A stretch of DNA of 52,385 nucleotides from Flavobacterium soyangense. GTDB taxonomy: Bacteria > Bacteroidota > Bacteroidia > Flavobacteriales > Flavobacteriaceae. Below are positions 37,095 to 47,833 of the stretch, piece by piece; position 1 is the first letter of the stretch; each line of letters opens with the position of its first letter. The DNA is taken from contig NZ_JADHEC010000025.1 of the NCBI RefSeq assembly GCF_015277675.1, forward strand, positions 1-52,385, read 5' to 3'. A program made the position numbers and the translations under genes. The notes under the pieces were generated by a model, which was given only the letters and a program-made list of their open reading frames with translations, ran no database searches and was not told where the DNA came from.

Positions 37095-37478
37095 TTAAAC
37101 TCTACGTCTTTTAGGAGGACGACATCCGTTGTGAGGCATTGGGGTAACATCAATAATTTCTGTTACTTCAATTCCACCATTATGCAAAGATCTGATAGCA
37201 GACTCACGTCCGTTTCCAGGTCCTTTCACATAAACTTTTACTTTTTTAAGTCCAGCTTCTAACGCTACTTTACTACAATCTTCTGCTGCCATTTGGGCTG
37301 CATACGGAGTATTCTTTTTAGAACCTCTGAAACCCATTTTACCAGCTGATGACCAAGAAATAACTTCACCTTTTTTGTTAGTCAAAGAAATGATGATGTT
37401 ATTGAAGGTAGCAGAAATATGAGCTTCTCCAGTTGATTCAACGATAACTTTACGTTTTTTTGCAGTTGCTTTAGCCAT
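37095..37478 (-). CDS. rpsK: 30S ribosomal protein S11
   Basis: 127 residues. Shows [43 protein letters not shown] and ends [16 protein letters not shown], the canonical S11 tail. It lines the platform near the mRNA exit. It lies 8 bp after rpsM. Confidence 0.98.
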   Translation of the reverse strand: MAKATAKKRKVIVESTGEAHISATFNNIIISLTNKKGEVISWSSAGKMGFRGSKKNTPYAAQMAAEDCSKVALEAGLKKVKVYVKGPGNGRESAIRSLHNGGIEVTEIIDVTPMPHNGCRPPKRRRV

Positions 37479-37486
37479 ATTACTTA

Positions 37487-37861
37487 TTATTTAGTTGCTT
37501 TTTTCTTGTTGGCAACAGTTTTTCTTTTTCCTTTTCTTGTTCTAGAGTTGTTTTTAGTTCTTTGTCCTCTTAATGGAAGACCAGATCTATGACGAATACC
37601 TCTATAACATCCAATATCCATTAAACGTTTGATGTTTAAGGAAACTTCTGAACGTAGTTCACCTTCAATTTTAAAGAATGAAACTGCATCACGGATCGCG
37701 TGAATTTCATCATCATTCCAATCTTGAACTTTTGTATCTTGGCTAACTTGAGCTTTTTCTAAAATCTCAACTGCTCTACTTTTACCAATTCCGAAGATGT
37801 AGGTTAAAGCGATAACTCCTCTTTTGTTTTTCGGGATGTCTACCCCTGCTATTCTTGCCAT
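37487..37861 (-). CDS. rpsM: 30S ribosomal protein S13
   Basis: 124 residues. Starts [22 protein letters not shown] and ends in the basic S13 tail with [21 protein letters not shown], which reaches the P-site tRNA. It follows rpmJ by 2 bp, so translation is coupled. Confidence 0.98.
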   Translation of the reverse strand: MARIAGVDIPKNKRGVIALTYIFGIGKSRAVEILEKAQVSQDTKVQDWNDDEIHAIRDAVSFFKIEGELRSEVSLNIKRLMDIGCYRGIRHRSGLPLRGQRTKNNSRTRKGKRKTVANKKKATK

Positions 37862-37863
37862 AA

Positions 37864-37980
37864 CTATCCTTGTCTTTGTTTAAATCTAGGATTCTTTTTG
37901 TTGATTACGTATAATCTGCCTTTTCTTCGTACAATTTTGCACTCGGCACTTCTTTTTTTAACTGATGCTCTTACTTTCAT
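37864..37980 (-). CDS. rpmJ: 50S ribosomal protein L36 (zinc-free form)
   Basis: A 38-residue [17 protein letters not shown], then [17 protein letters not shown], ending RFKQRQG. The zinc-binding C-x2-C...C...H ligands of the classic form are absent; only one Cys remains, so this is the zinc-independent type. It lies between infA and rpsM, its normal place, with 11 bp to infA. Confidence 0.96.
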   Translation of the reverse strand: MKVRASVKKRSAECKIVRRKGRLYVINKKNPRFKQRQG

Positions 37981-37991
37981 TTTGAATATCT

Positions 37992-38207
37992 TTAATATCT
38001 ATAAGTAATTCTTGCTTTTGACAAATCATAAGGACTCATTTCTAGTTTCACTTTATCACCAGGTAATAATTTGATGTAATGCATACGCATTTTTCCAGAT
38101 ATATGAGCAATTACAATGTGTCCATTTTCTAACTCAACACGAAACATAGCATTTGATAATGCTTCAATTATTGATCCGTCTTGCTCTATTGCTGATTGTT
38201 TTGCCAT
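37992..38207 (-). CDS. infA: Translation initiation factor IF-1
   Basis: 71 residues, a single OB-fold domain. Shows [51 protein letters not shown] in sequence order, ending ARITYRY. It binds the 30S A site during initiation. It is placed 3 bp after secY without map or adk between, unlike E. coli or Bacillus orders. Confidence 0.97.
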   Translation of the reverse strand: MAKQSAIEQDGSIIEALSNAMFRVELENGHIVIAHISGKMRMHYIKLLPGDKVKLEMSPYDLSKARITYRY

Positions 38208-38210
38208 AAG

Positions 38211-39557
38211 TTAAGCTACTGCTTTTCTATTTTTACCACTTTTCATTAAACCATCATAATGCTTATTCAACAAGTATGAATTGATTTGCTGAATCGTATC
38301 AATTGCGACTCCAACCATAATTATTAATGATGTACCTCCAAAAAACATTGCCCAAGATTGTTGTACATCCATAAGACTTACTACAATTGCTGGGAACACA
38401 GCTATTAAGGCAAGAAATAATGAACCAGGAAACGTTATTAAAGACATCACTTTGTCAAGAAAGTCAGATGTTTCAACTCCAGGTCTAACACCCGGAATAA
38501 AACCTCCACTTCTTTTTAAATCATCAGACATTTTATTAGTAGGAACGGTGATTGCTGTATAAAAGAAAGTAAATACAACAATAAGCGTTGCGAAAACTAA
38601 ATTATACCAAAAACCGAACAAATTACTAAAAGCACCAACGATTGATTGTGAAGCATCTGATTTTGACAACCCTGCTACTGCGGCTGGAATAAACATAATT
38701 GCCTGAGCAAAGATGATTGGCATAACACCAGATGCATTTAATTTTAATGGAATCCATTGTCTGTTTCCACCCATCATATCTTTTTCAAAATCACCAGATG
38801 TTGTACGTCTTGCGTACTGTACAGGGATTTTTCTTATTGCCATCACTAACAATATACAAGAGATGATTACTAATAACCAAACAATAATTTCTACAACCAA
38901 TAACATTGGACCACCATTATTATTAGTAACTCTGGCAGCAAATTCCTGAATAAAAGCTTGAGGCAATCTAGCCAAAATACCAACCATAATCAATAACGAT
39001 ATTCCGTTTCCGATTCCTTTATCAGTAATTTTTTCTCCTAACCACATAGCGAATATTGTACCAGTTGTCAAAATAACTACTGAAGAAAATACAAATTCGA
39101 CAGAGTTAAATCCTAACAAGAATGCACTACCTGGTAATGTTCTGTAAAGATTGTAAATGTAACCTGGTCCTTGAACCAAAGTAATACCAATTGTTAACCA
39201 ACGGGTGATTTGATTGATTTTTTTTCTTCCACTTTCTCCGTCGTTTTGAAGTTTTTGCAAATATGGAATCGCAATTCCCATTAACTGAACCACAATCGAA
39301 GCAGAAATATAAGGCATAATACCTAAAGCAAAAACAGACGCTTTAGAAAAAGCACCACCTGTAAACATATCCAGGATAGAACCCAGACCGCTTTTAGTTT
39401 GCCCTGCTAAACCTGTTAATTGGGTAGCATCAATACCTGGCAGAGTAACGTGAGCTCCAAAACGATAAACCAAAAGAATACCTAAAGTTATTAGGATTCT
39501 ATTTTTAAGTTCCTCGATTTTCCAAACATTAATTAGTGATTCAATAAATTTCTTCAT
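38211..39557 (-). CDS. secY: Preprotein translocase subunit SecY
   Basis: 448 residues, ten membrane helices. Typical blocks are GILLVYRFGAHVTLPGID (helix 1), ALGIMPYISASIVVQL (helix 2), and the cytoplasmic loops GGNRQWIPLKLNASGVMPIIFAQ and KRSGGFIPGVRPG. It forms the protein-conducting channel with SecE and SecG. It lies between rplO and infA. Confidence 0.98.
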   Translation of the reverse strand: MKKFIESLINVWKIEELKNRILITLGILLVYRFGAHVTLPGIDATQLTGLAGQTKSGLGSILDMFTGGAFSKASVFALGIMPYISASIVVQLMGIAIPYLQKLQNDGESGRKKINQITRWLTIGITLVQGPGYIYNLYRTLPGSAFLLGFNSVEFVFSSVVILTTGTIFAMWLGEKITDKGIGNGISLLIMVGILARLPQAFIQEFAARVTNNNGGPMLLVVEIIVWLLVIISCILLVMAIRKIPVQYARRTTSGDFEKDMMGGNRQWIPLKLNASGVMPIIFAQAIMFIPAAVAGLSKSDASQSIVGAFSNLFGFWYNLVFATLIVVFTFFYTAITVPTNKMSDDLKRSGGFIPGVRPGVETSDFLDKVMSLITFPGSLFLALIAVFPAIVVSLMDVQQSWAMFFGGTSLIIMVGVAIDTIQQINSYLLNKHYDGLMKSGKNRKAVA

Positions 39558-39570
39558 CTTAATCGGAAAA

Positions 39571-40023
39571 TTAAATGATTACAACTTCTCCGCCAGCAGC
39601 TTCAATAGCCGCTTTTGCAGTAGCAGTAAATTTGTGAGCGGTTACTGTTAATTTAGCTTTCAATTCTCCTCTACCTAAAATCTTAACGATTTCATTTTTA
39701 GTAGCCAAACGATTTGCAACATATACAGTCATATCAACTGAATTTGTTACGATACCATTATCCACCAATAATTGAAGCGTATCAAGATTTACGCCTTCGT
39801 ATTCTTTACGATTGATGTTTGTGAAACCAAACTTAGGCACACGCCTTTGAAGTGGCATTTGACCACCTTCAAAACCAATCTTTTTAGAATAACCAGAACG
39901 AGATTTTGCTCCTTTGTGGCCACGTGATGCGGTACCACCTTTACCAGAACCTTCTCCTCTACCCAATCTTTTATTTTGATTGTGTGTTGACCCTTCAGCC
40001 GGTTGTAAGTTACTTAAATTCAT
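39571..40023 (-). CDS. rplO: 50S ribosomal protein L15
   Basis: 150 residues. The Gly/Lys-rich N-terminal extension RLGRGEGSGKGGTASRGHKGAKSRSG is followed by the globular part with EGGQMPLQRRVPKFGF. Late-assembly protein of the large subunit. It lies 10 bp after rpmD. Confidence 0.98.
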   Translation of the reverse strand: MNLSNLQPAEGSTHNQNKRLGRGEGSGKGGTASRGHKGAKSRSGYSKKIGFEGGQMPLQRRVPKFGFTNINRKEYEGVNLDTLQLLVDNGIVTNSVDMTVYVANRLATKNEIVKILGRGELKAKLTVTAHKFTATAKAAIEAAGGEVVII

Positions 40024-40033
40024 AACGTATTTG

Positions 40034-40216
40034 TTATTTAGCTTCTTCTACAGAAACTAAGTGTTTAACTTTATTTATCATTCCAAGGATAGTTGGATTT
40101 GAATCATGTTCTACAACCTGACCCATTTTACGTAGACCTAAAGCTTCCAATCCTCTTTTCTGAGTAAGAGGACAATTGATTTTGCTTCTAACTTGTTTTA
40201 CTAATAATTTAGCCAT
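40034..40216 (-). CDS. rpmD: 50S ribosomal protein L30
   Basis: 60 residues. Shows [28 protein letters not shown] and [20 protein letters not shown], the complete short bacterial L30. It follows rpsE by 12 bp. Confidence 0.97.
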   Translation of the reverse strand: MAKLLVKQVRSKINCPLTQKRGLEALGLRKMGQVVEHDSNPTILGMINKVKHLVSVEEAK

Positions 40217-40228
40217 ATTTTCCTTGAA

Positions 40229-40756
40229 TTAACCTTTAAAAACTTTTTCTAAAGAAACGCCTCTTTGTTTTGCAACAGTATGAGCACTTCTCATTTGTAA
40301 TAAAGCATCAAAAGTTGCTTTTACCACATTGTGAGGATTTGATGATCCTTGAGATTTTGATAATACATCATGTATACCAACTGACTCAAGAACTGAACGA
40401 ACTGCTCCACCTGCAATAACTCCAGTACCATGAGAGGCAGGAATTAAAAATACACGTGCTCCACCAAATTTACCTTTTTGTTCGTGAGGAACAGATTGTC
40501 CATTCAAAGGAATCTTTACAAGATTTTTCTTTGCATCTTCTACTGCTTTCGCAATTGCTTCAGAAACGTCTTTAGATTTTCCTAATCCATGACCCACTAC
40601 TCCATTCTCATCACCTACAACTACAATAGCAGAAAAACCAAATGCTCTACCACCTTTTGTAACTTTAGTAACACGATTTACACTTACCAAACGATCTTTT
40701 AATTCAAGACCACTTGGTTTTACTAGCTCTACATTCTTGTATTTACTATTAGACAT
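40229..40756 (-). CDS. rpsE: 30S ribosomal protein S5
   Basis: 175 residues. The N-terminal double-stranded-RNA-binding domain has [30 protein letters not shown]; the C-terminal part has [26 protein letters not shown]. It is involved in decoding accuracy and mRNA helicase activity of the 30S subunit. 6 bp after rplR. Confidence 0.98.
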   Translation of the reverse strand: MSNSKYKNVELVKPSGLELKDRLVSVNRVTKVTKGGRAFGFSAIVVVGDENGVVGHGLGKSKDVSEAIAKAVEDAKKNLVKIPLNGQSVPHEQKGKFGGARVFLIPASHGTGVIAGGAVRSVLESVGIHDVLSKSQGSSNPHNVVKATFDALLQMRSAHTVAKQRGVSLEKVFKG

Positions 40757-40762
40757 ACTATA

Positions 40763-41113
40763 TTAGAATTTAAGTCCAGCCGCTCTCGCGCCTTCCGCTA
40801 ATGATTTAATACGACCGTGATATAAATAACCTCCTCTGTCGAAAGTTACTGTTTCAATACCAGCTTTTAACGCTTTCTCTGCAATTAGTTTTCCAACCGC
40901 AGTCGCCACTTCAATGTTCGTACCTTTTCCTATTTCTTTTTCTCTTGAAGAAGCAGCTAGCAAAGTAACTCCGTTTACGTCATCAATAAGTTGAGCATAA
41001 ATTTCTTTGTTACTTCTAAATACAGATAGCCTTGGATTAGTAGGAGTACCACTAATTGTTTTTCTAATTCTGAATCTGATTCTCTGTCTTCTTTCAGGTT
41101 TTGTTAATGACAT
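40763..41113 (-). CDS. rplR: 50S ribosomal protein L18
   Basis: 116 residues. Shows [37 protein letters not shown] and the 3' block [26 protein letters not shown]. Binds 5S rRNA with L5. It lies 11 bp after rplF. Confidence 0.98.
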   Translation of the reverse strand: MSLTKPERRQRIRFRIRKTISGTPTNPRLSVFRSNKEIYAQLIDDVNGVTLLAASSREKEIGKGTNIEVATAVGKLIAEKALKAGIETVTFDRGGYLYHGRIKSLAEGARAAGLKF

Positions 41114-41124
41114 AATGTTATTTT

Positions 41125-41667
41125 TTACGCTGATTTACCTGCTTTTCTTCTTAATACTTCACCTACAAATTTAACACCTTTTCCTTTGTACGGTTCTGGT
41201 TTGCGGAAACCTCTGATTTTCGCGGCAACCTGGCCTAAAAGTTGTTTATCAAATGATGTTAATTTTACAATTGGATTTTTACCTTTTTCAGATATAGTTT
41301 CCAAAACTACCTCCGGGGCTATTTCCAAAACAATATTGTGAGAATATCCAAGAGCTAAATCTAATTTTTGTCCTACATTTGAAGCTCTATAACCCACTCC
41401 AACTAATTCCAAAGATTTTGTAAAACCATCAGTTACACCGATAATCATATTATTGATTAAAGATCGGTATAAACCGTGTTTTGCTCTTTGGTCTTTGTGA
41501 TCAGATGATCTGTTCACTTGAACTTGATCTCCTTCAACTGTTACAGTAACATCTGAATATTCCTGTGTAAGTTGACCATTTTTTCCTTTTACTGTAATAA
41601 TACCATTTGCAACTTCAACAGTTACTCCGGCAGGGATTACAACGGGATTTTTACCTATTCTTGACAT
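41125..41667 (-). CDS. rplF: 50S ribosomal protein L6
   Basis: 180 residues; two duplicated alpha/beta domains. Start [15 protein letters not shown]; the signature near the C-terminus is [25 protein letters not shown]. Located near the factor-binding site and the sarcin-ricin loop. It lies 18 bp after rpsH. Confidence 0.98.
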   Translation of the reverse strand: MSRIGKNPVVIPAGVTVEVANGIITVKGKNGQLTQEYSDVTVTVEGDQVQVNRSSDHKDQRAKHGLYRSLINNMIIGVTDGFTKSLELVGVGYRASNVGQKLDLALGYSHNIVLEIAPEVVLETISEKGKNPIVKLTSFDKQLLGQVAAKIRGFRKPEPYKGKGVKFVGEVLRRKAGKSA

Positions 41668-41685
41668 CTCTTATAAGTCTTTTAA

Positions 41686-42084
41686 TTAGTATACGTAACA
41701 AATTACTTCACCACCTACATTTAATTGCTTCGCTTGTTTCCCAGTCATAAGACCTTTTGAAGTTGAAACAATCGCAATTCCCAATCCGTTAAGGATTCTT
41801 GGAATGGTAGAAGAACCTGAATACTTACGTAAACCTGGTTTACTAATTCTTTGGATATCTTTAATCACTGACTCTTTAGTATCCTTATCATACTTCAAAG
41901 CTATTTTAATTGAACCCTGAACAGAGTTGTCTTCAAATTTGTAACTTAAGATATATCCTTGATCAAATAAGATCTTAGTTATTTCTTTTTTTAGATTAGA
42001 TGCCGGAATTTCGACAACTTTGTGGTTTGCAGCCACAGCGTTTCTAACTCTCGTCAAATAATCTGCAATAGGATCTGTATACAT
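41686..42084 (-). CDS. rpsH: 30S ribosomal protein S8
   Basis: 132 residues. Start [16 protein letters not shown]-terminal signature [36 protein letters not shown]. In E. coli S8 represses the spc operon by binding the rplE region. Here a 73-bp gap before rpsH is longer than its neighbours and could hold a control structure, though none was identified. Confidence 0.98.
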   Translation of the reverse strand: MYTDPIADYLTRVRNAVAANHKVVEIPASNLKKEITKILFDQGYILSYKFEDNSVQGSIKIALKYDKDTKESVIKDIQRISKPGLRKYSGSSTIPRILNGLGIAIVSTSKGLMTGKQAKQLNVGGEVICYVY

Positions 42085-42157
42085 ATGTATTGATTTGCGG
42101 CAACGGTTTTCGACAGAACTAATCTATTGAACCTGAAACCAATTTATAAATATTTGA

Positions 42158-42427
42158 TTACCAAGAAGCTTTTTTAACTCCAGGAATTAGTCCGTTATTT
42201 GCCATTTCACGAAATGTTACACGTGAAATACCGAACTGACGAATATATCCTCTTGGTCTACCTGTCAATTTGCAACGATTGTGCAAACGTACTGGTGAAG
42301 CATTTTTAGGTAATTTTTGCAAACCTACAGAATCTCCGGCTTCTTTCAAAGCTTTTCTTTTCTCAGCATACTTCACTACCGTTTTTTCTCTCTTCACCTC
42401 GCGGGCTTTCATTGATTCTTTAGCCAT
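42158..42427 (-). CDS. rpsN: 30S ribosomal protein S14 (zinc-free form)
   Basis: 89 residues. Shows [39 protein letters not shown]. The CxxC pairs of the short zinc form are missing, so this is the long zinc-independent type. It lies 3 bp after rplE. Confidence 0.98.
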   Translation of the reverse strand: MAKESMKAREVKREKTVVKYAEKRKALKEAGDSVGLQKLPKNASPVRLHNRCKLTGRPRGYIRQFGISRVTFREMANNGLIPGVKKASW

Positions 42428-42430
42428 ATC

Positions 42431-42982
42431 TTAATTCTTTTTAAAAGGTAAACCTAATTCAGCCAATAACGATTTTGCTTCTTTGTCCGTAGCAGCAGAA
42501 GTAACAAAAGTAATGTCCATTCCAGATATTTTATTTACTTTGTCAATATCAATTTCAGGGAAAATGATTTGCTCTAAAACACCAAGATTGTAGTTTCCCC
42601 TTCCGTCAAAACCAGTAGCTTTAATTCCACTGAAATCTCTAACACGTGGCAAAGAAGAAGTAACTAATCTATCTAAAAATTCATACATCCTTTCTCCACG
42701 CAAAGTAACTTTTGCTCCAATAGGCATCCCTTTTCTCAATTTGAATGACGCAACGTCTTTCTTTGAAATTGTAGATACTGCTTTCTGTCCAGTGATCTTT
42801 GTTAACTCATCAACTGCATAGTCAATTAGTTTTTTATCAGATACAGCTGCACCAACTCCTTTACTTAAAACGATTTTTTCCAATTTTGGAACTTGCATTA
42901 CGTTTTTGTATCCGAATTCCTCTTTAAGAGCAGATATTACTCTGTTCTTATACTCTTCTTTTAGTCTAGGTATATATGCCAT
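42431..42982 (-). CDS. rplE: 50S ribosomal protein L5
   Basis: 183 residues. Shows [27 protein letters not shown] and [21 protein letters not shown] (L5 signature as [15 protein letters not shown]). Binds 5S rRNA and contacts the P-site tRNA. It lies 2 bp after rplX. Confidence 0.98.
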   Translation of the reverse strand: MAYIPRLKEEYKNRVISALKEEFGYKNVMQVPKLEKIVLSKGVGAAVSDKKLIDYAVDELTKITGQKAVSTISKKDVASFKLRKGMPIGAKVTLRGERMYEFLDRLVTSSLPRVRDFSGIKATGFDGRGNYNLGVLEQIIFPEIDIDKVNKISGMDITFVTSAATDKEAKSLLAELGLPFKKN

Positions 42983-42984
42983 TA

Positions 42985-43299
42985 CTATAGTACTTGATTA
43001 GATTTTTTTGAAAATCTCACTTTCTTATCTCCTTCAACTCTAATACCAACTCTAGTTGTTTCCTTAGTTTTAGGATCAATTAGAGATATGTTTGATATTT
43101 GTATAGAAGCTTCTTTTTTTACAATACCACCTTGAGGGCTTTTCGCACTTGGTTTCGTGTGTTTTGAAACCATGTTTACACCTTCAACAATTGCTTTATT
43201 TTTCTCACGGTATACACGTAAAACTTTACCTTCAGCACCTTTATGGTCTCCAGCAATTACTCTTACGATGTCTCCTGATTTTACTTTTAGCTTTATCAT
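42985..43299 (-). CDS. rplX: 50S ribosomal protein L24
   Basis: 104 residues with a KOW motif: [40 protein letters not shown]. Initiates assembly of the large subunit and lies at the exit tunnel. It lies 10 bp after rplN. Confidence 0.97.
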   Translation of the reverse strand: MIKLKVKSGDIVRVIAGDHKGAEGKVLRVYREKNKAIVEGVNMVSKHTKPSAKSPQGGIVKKEASIQISNISLIDPKTKETTRVGIRVEGDKKVRFSKKSNQVL

Positions 43300-43309
43300 C
43301 TTAAAATAA

Positions 43310-43678
43310 TTAAAGCACTTCTGGTGCTAATGATACAATTTTCATGAATTGTTTTTCACGAAGTTCTCTTGCTACCGGTCCAAAAACGCGAGTTCCTCTC
43401 ATTTCTCCTGCAGCGTTCAAAAGAACACATGCATTGTCATCGAAACGGATATAAGAACCATCAGCTCTTCTCACTTCTTTTTTGGTACGTACAACAACTG
43501 CAGTTGAAACTGATCCTTTTTTAACGTTTCCGTTAGGAGCAGTATCTTTGATAGAAACTACAATCTTGTCACCAACAGAGGCATACCTTCTTTTGGTACC
43601 TCCTAAAACACGGATAGTTAAAACTTCTTTTGCTCCCGTATTATCTGCTACTTTTAGTCTTGATTCTTGTTGTACCAT
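43310..43678 (-). CDS. rplN: 50S ribosomal protein L14
   Basis: 122 residues. Starts [27 protein letters not shown]; the signature [18 protein letters not shown] and [10 protein letters not shown] follow. Bridges to 16S helix 44. It lies 2 bp after rpsQ. Confidence 0.98.
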   Translation of the reverse strand: MVQQESRLKVADNTGAKEVLTIRVLGGTKRRYASVGDKIVVSIKDTAPNGNVKKGSVSTAVVVRTKKEVRRADGSYIRFDDNACVLLNAAGEMRGTRVFGPVARELREKQFMKIVSLAPEVL

Positions 43679-43680
43679 AA

Positions 43681-43941
43681 TTATTTAGCTCTTTCAATGA
43701 TTTCAACTAACCTCCAACATTTTGTTTTACTTAAAGGACGAGTTTCACTAATCCTTACAGTATCCCCAATGTTACAGTCGTTCTTTTCGTCGTGTGCATG
43801 ATACTTTTTAGTTTTCAACACGAACTTACCGTATAGTGGGTGTTTTACTTTACGCACTTCAGCAACAACAATAGATTTATCCATTTTGTCTGAAGTTACA
43901 ACACCAACTCTTTCTTTTCTTAAATTTCTTTTTTCTTCCAT
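43681..43941 (-). CDS. rpsQ: 30S ribosomal protein S17
   Basis: 86 residues, OB fold. Shows [32 protein letters not shown] and [19 protein letters not shown]. Binds 16S helices 7 and 11. It lies 8 bp after rpmC. Confidence 0.97.
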   Translation of the reverse strand: MEEKRNLRKERVGVVTSDKMDKSIVVAEVRKVKHPLYGKFVLKTKKYHAHDEKNDCNIGDTVRISETRPLSKTKCWRLVEIIERAK

Positions 43942-43949
43942 CTTTAGAA

Positions 43950-44141
43950 TTATTGTAATTCTCTTTTAGTAAGTTCTGTAGCTAATCTTGCAACTGTTCT
44001 TCTAACACTTCTAATTTGAAGCGGATTCTCAATTGGAGAAATAGCGTGAGCCATTTTTAAGTCAGCATATGCTTTCTTAGTTTGGTTAAGTTTTTCTTGC
44101 AACTCAGCTGCAGAAAGATCTTTTATTTCTGATTGTTTCAT
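43950..44141 (-). CDS. rpmC: 50S ribosomal protein L29
   Basis: 63 residues, helical hairpin. Shows [47 protein letters not shown]. Located at the exit tunnel, where it contacts trigger factor and SRP. It lies 13 bp after rplP. Confidence 0.96.
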   Translation of the reverse strand: MKQSEIKDLSAAELQEKLNQTKKAYADLKMAHAISPIENPLQIRSVRRTVARLATELTKRELQ

Positions 44142-44154
44142 AATATATAATTAA

Positions 44155-44580
44155 TTATGCTTCGAAATCTCTAGCAACGATGAATTTAGTTTTACATGGA
44201 AGCTTTTGAGCTGCAAGACGTAACGCCTCTTTCGCAACTGACAAAGGTACTCCTCCAACTTCAAACATTATTCTTCCGGGTCTAACAACGGCAGCCCAAT
44301 ACTCGACTGCTCCTTTACCTTTACCCATACGTACCTCAAGAGGTTTCTTTGTGATTGGTTTGTCTGGAAATATTTTGATCCATAATTGTCCTTCTCTTTT
44401 CATAAAACGAGTTGCAGCAATACGTGCAGCTTCGATTTGACGTGAGGTTAAGAACATTCCATCTTCATGTACAGATTTAATACCAAACATTCCATTAGAA
44501 AGTTCGTGCCCTCTTTGAGAGTTCCCTTTCATTTTACCCTTTTGTACCTTACGGTATTTTGTTCTTTTAGGCTGTAACAT
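44155..44580 (-). CDS. rplP: 50S ribosomal protein L16
   Basis: 141 residues. Shows [20 protein letters not shown], then [33 protein letters not shown] with the conserved Arg-Met-Gly-Lys loop near the A-site tRNA. It lies 19 bp after rpsC. Confidence 0.98.
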   Translation of the reverse strand: MLQPKRTKYRKVQKGKMKGNSQRGHELSNGMFGIKSVHEDGMFLTSRQIEAARIAATRFMKREGQLWIKIFPDKPITKKPLEVRMGKGKGAVEYWAAVVRPGRIMFEVGGVPLSVAKEALRLAAQKLPCKTKFIVARDFEA

Positions 44581-44599
44581 TTTTCTTTAGTTTAAAAAT

Positions 44600-45361
44600 T
44601 TACTTTCTCTTACGAGCGTCTGGTTTTCCACCTTTATTAAAAGGTTTTCTATCTCCTCGCGGAGAATCGCCACCTTTACCACCACCAGTTCCGGATTGTT
44701 TTTTATCCATTCCTGCAAGCGGAGAAAGATCTCTCTTTCCATAAACTTCACCTTTCATGATCCAAACTTTGATACCCATTCTACCATAAGTAGTATGAGC
44801 TTCAGCTAGAGCATAATCGATATCGGCTCTGAAAGTTGATAGAGGAATTCTACCTTCTTTGAAACCTTCTGAACGTGCCATTTCTGCACCATTCAAACGA
44901 CCAGAAATCAAAACTTTGATACCTTCTGCGTTCATACGCATAGTAGCAGCAATAGCCATTTTGATTGCACGTCTGTAAGAAATACGGCTTTCGATTTGAC
45001 GACAGATACTTGTAGCAACTAAAAAAGCATCAAGTTCAGGTCTTTTGATTTCAAAGATGTTGATTTGAACCTCTTTGTCAGTAACTTTCTTAAGTTCTTC
45101 TTTCAACTTGTCTACCTCTTGGCCACCTTTTCCGATAATAATACCAGGTCTAGCAGTAGTGATAGTAACGGTTACAAGTTTCAAAGTTCTCTCGATGATT
45201 ACTTTTGATACACTAGCTTTTGATAAACGAGCATGGATATACTTTCTGATTTTGAAATCTTCGGCAAGTTTATCACCGTAATCATTTCCACCATACCAGT
45301 TAGAGTCCCATCCTCTGATGATACCAAGTCTATTTCCAATTGGATTTGTCTTTTGTCCCAT
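44600..45361 (-). CDS. rpsC: 30S ribosomal protein S3
   Basis: 253 residues. Start [23 protein letters not shown]. The KH domain has the RNA-binding loop [14 protein letters not shown]; the C-terminal domain includes [34 protein letters not shown] Gly/Lys-rich tail follows from about residue 220. It guards the mRNA entry channel. It lies 6 bp after rplV. Confidence 0.98.
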   Translation of the reverse strand: MGQKTNPIGNRLGIIRGWDSNWYGGNDYGDKLAEDFKIRKYIHARLSKASVSKVIIERTLKLVTVTITTARPGIIIGKGGQEVDKLKEELKKVTDKEVQINIFEIKRPELDAFLVATSICRQIESRISYRRAIKMAIAATMRMNAEGIKVLISGRLNGAEMARSEGFKEGRIPLSTFRADIDYALAEAHTTYGRMGIKVWIMKGEVYGKRDLSPLAGMDKKQSGTGGGKGGDSPRGDRKPFNKGGKPDARKRK

Positions 45362-45367
45362 CTTTAA

Positions 45368-45781
45368 TTATTTTGCTTGTGTGTTATCATTAATAGCTCC
45401 TAACACGATGGTTACGTGGTTTGAACGTTTTCTAATTCTGTGTGCTCTACCTTGTGGAGCTGGACGAAGTCTTTTCAACATCATTCCACCATCTACAGTG
45501 ATAGTTTTAACGAATAAGCCTGCTTCTTCCATATTAGCATCAGGGTTTTTTGCTTGCCAGTTGGCAATTACAGATAAAACCAATTTCTCTAATTTTCTTG
45601 AAGCTTCTTTAGAACTAAATCTTAAAATATTTAGTGCTCTCTCTACCTTCTGACCTCTTACTAGATCTGCTACTAAGCGCATTTTTCTAGGTGAAGTAGG
45701 GCAGTTATTTAACTTTGCGAAGGCCAAAGACTTATTAGCCTCTTTTCTTGCGTCTGCTGTTTCTCTTTTACGAACTCCCAT
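45368..45781 (-). CDS. rplV: 50S ribosomal protein L22
   Basis: 137 residues. Shows [30 protein letters not shown] and the tunnel-lining beta-hairpin [27 protein letters not shown]. It contributes the macrolide-sensitive constriction of the exit tunnel. It lies 6 bp after rpsS. Confidence 0.98.
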   Translation of the reverse strand: MGVRKRETADARKEANKSLAFAKLNNCPTSPRKMRLVADLVRGQKVERALNILRFSSKEASRKLEKLVLSVIANWQAKNPDANMEEAGLFVKTITVDGGMMLKRLRPAPQGRAHRIRKRSNHVTIVLGAINDNTQAK

Positions 45782-45787
45782 TGCTTC

Positions 45788-46066
45788 TTATTTTTTACCT
45801 TTATTTTTTGCTCCAGCATGACCTCTAAAAGATCGAGTTGGTGAAAACTCTCCTAATTTGTGACCTACCATGTTTTCTGTTACGTAAACTGGTACAAATT
45901 GACGACCGTTATGAACTGCGATTGTTTGTCCAACAAAGTCCGGAGTAATCATAGAAGCTCTAGACCAAGTCTTTACAACTCCTTTACTACCTTTTTCAAT
46001 GTTTTCTTGAACTTTCTTGTCTAACTTATAATGAACGAAAGGTCCTTTTTTTAATGAACGTGCCAT
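45788..46066 (-). CDS. rpsS: 30S ribosomal protein S19
   Basis: 92 residues. Start [18 protein letters not shown]; signature [28 protein letters not shown]. It lies in the 30S head and forms bridges to the large subunit. 6 bp after rplB. Confidence 0.98.
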   Translation of the reverse strand: MARSLKKGPFVHYKLDKKVQENIEKGSKGVVKTWSRASMITPDFVGQTIAVHNGRQFVPVYVTENMVGHKLGEFSPTRSFRGHAGAKNKGKK

Positions 46067-46072
46067 ATCTTA

Positions 46073-46897
46073 TTATTTCTTTCTACGTTCTACAATATAC
46101 TTATTACTCGGGTTTTTCTTAGAACGTGTTCTATAACCTTTAGCAGGTATACCGTTTCTAGATCGTGGATGTCCACCAGAAGAACGTCCTTCACCACCAC
46201 CCATTGGGTGATCGACAGGGTTCATTGCTACTGGTCTTGTTCTAGGTCTTCTTCCTAACCATCTTGTTCTACCTGCTTTTCCAGATACAACTAATTGGTG
46301 GTCTGAGTTAGAAACTGCTCCAATTGTAGCCGAACAAGTCAACAAGATTAATCTTGTTTCTCCCGAAGGCATTTTGATTGTTGCGTATTTTCCGTCTCTT
46401 GCCATTAATTGTGCGAATGTTCCAGCAGAACGAGCGATTACAGCCCCTTGTCCTGGTCTCAATTCGATACAAGATATTACAGTTCCTAATGGAATTCTGC
46501 TTAATGGTAAAGTATTCCCTATTTCAGGCTGAGATTCTGGACCAGAAACTAATTTCTGACCAACTTTCAATCCGTTTTGAGCAATAATGTATGTTTTCTC
46601 ACCATCAGCATAAGCTAACAATGCGATAAACGCAGTACGATTTGGATCATATTCGATTGATTTCACTGTCGCCGGAATTCCTTCTTTTGTACGTTTGAAA
46701 TCAATGATACGATATCTCTGCTTGTGACCACCACCCGTATAACGCATGGTCATCTTTCCTTGACTATTTCTACCTCCAGAGTTTTTTATCGGCGCTATCA
46801 AAGAGCGTTCCGGCTTATCAGTTGTAATGGCGTCATAACCATTCACAACTCTAAATCGCTGACCTGGGGTAATAGGTTTTAATTTTCTTACTGACAT
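46073..46897 (-). CDS. rplB: 50S ribosomal protein L2
   Basis: 274 residues. Shows [18 protein letters not shown] at the N-terminus and the signature [21 protein letters not shown], whose His lies near the peptidyl transferase centre. Primary 23S-binding protein, essential for subunit joining. It lies 9 bp after rplW. Confidence 0.99.
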   Translation of the reverse strand: MSVRKLKPITPGQRFRVVNGYDAITTDKPERSLIAPIKNSGGRNSQGKMTMRYTGGGHKQRYRIIDFKRTKEGIPATVKSIEYDPNRTAFIALLAYADGEKTYIIAQNGLKVGQKLVSGPESQPEIGNTLPLSRIPLGTVISCIELRPGQGAVIARSAGTFAQLMARDGKYATIKMPSGETRLILLTCSATIGAVSNSDHQLVVSGKAGRTRWLGRRPRTRPVAMNPVDHPMGGGEGRSSGGHPRSRNGIPAKGYRTRSKKNPSNKYIVERRKK

Positions 46898-46906
46898 TTT
46901 TCTATC

Positions 46907-47197
46907 TTAGATATTGTTGTAAAAATCAATTGTTTCTCCTTCTTGTACTTGTACAAATGCTTTTTTAGCAGCATTCGTCTTTCCACTGATAAGACCACTT
47001 TTAGTGTATTTTGTAGTTCTATCCGGCCTTACATTCATCGTGTTAACACTCAAAATAGTTACTCCATAAGCAGCTTCAACAGCTTTCTTAATTTGCACTT
47101 TGTTTGCTTTTTTGTCAACGAAGAATCCAAAGCGGTTTAATACTTCACTTTCTTTGGTTACTTTTTCTGTTACTATAGGTTTAATTATGATGCTCAT
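46907..47197 (-). CDS. rplW: 50S ribosomal protein L23
   Basis: 96 residues. Shows IIIKPIVTEKVTKESE and NKVQIKKAVEAAYGVTILSVNTMNVRPDRTTKYTK. Docking site for trigger factor and SRP at the tunnel exit. It lies 6 bp after rplD. Confidence 0.98.
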   Translation of the reverse strand: MSIIIKPIVTEKVTKESEVLNRFGFFVDKKANKVQIKKAVEAAYGVTILSVNTMNVRPDRTTKYTKSGLISGKTNAAKKAFVQVQEGETIDFYNNI

Positions 47198-47203
47198 ATC
47201 CTA

Positions 47204-47833
47204 TTATTTACTTAAATTTTCTTCAATTACCTCTAAAGAACCTTCTAAAAGTACTAAACTATTCGTGTTTAGAATGTCGTAAGTACTTAATTCTAAGCTA
47301 CTTATCACCTTAGACGCCTTTAAATTGCGTGACGACAAATATACATTTTTATTCGAATCGCCCAACACAAATAAAGATTTTTTATTCTCCAACCCTAAAG
47401 CTTTCAAAACATTGATGAAATTTTTAGTGTTTGGTGTTTCAAAATTGAAGTCTTCAAGAACAATTATGTTTGCTTCTTTTGCTTTAATTGAGAAAGCAGA
47501 TTTTCTTGCCAAACGTTTCAAGCTTTTATTCAATTTAAATGAATAACTTCTTGGTCTTGGTCCGAAAACTGTTCCACCACCTTTAAACAATGGATTCTTT
47601 GCACTACCCGCACGAGCAGTTCCAGTTCCTTTTTGTTTTTTAATCTTACGTGTACTTCCCGCTACTTCAGCTCTTTCCTTTGCTTTGTGCGTTCCTTGTC
47701 TTTGATTAGCAAGATATTGCTTAACATCAAGGTATACTGCATGATTATTTGGTTCAATTGCGAATACTGAATCAGAAAGTTGAACTTTTCTTCCAGTATC
47801 TTTTCCGTTGAAATCTAATACTTTTGCTTCCAT
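47204..47833 (-). CDS. rplD: 50S ribosomal protein L4
   Basis: 209 residues. Shows QGTHKAKERAEVAGSTRKIKKQKGTGTARAGSAKNPLFKGGGTVFGPRPRSYSFKLNKS, the tunnel loop typical of L4. In E. coli L4 also represses the S10 operon by binding its leader. Here the ATG overlaps the rplC stop (TAATG junction), so the two are translationally coupled. Confidence 0.98.
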   Translation of the reverse strand: MEAKVLDFNGKDTGRKVQLSDSVFAIEPNNHAVYLDVKQYLANQRQGTHKAKERAEVAGSTRKIKKQKGTGTARAGSAKNPLFKGGGTVFGPRPRSYSFKLNKSLKRLARKSAFSIKAKEANIIVLEDFNFETPNTKNFINVLKALGLENKKSLFVLGDSNKNVYLSSRNLKASKVISSLELSTYDILNTNSLVLLEGSLEVIEENLSK

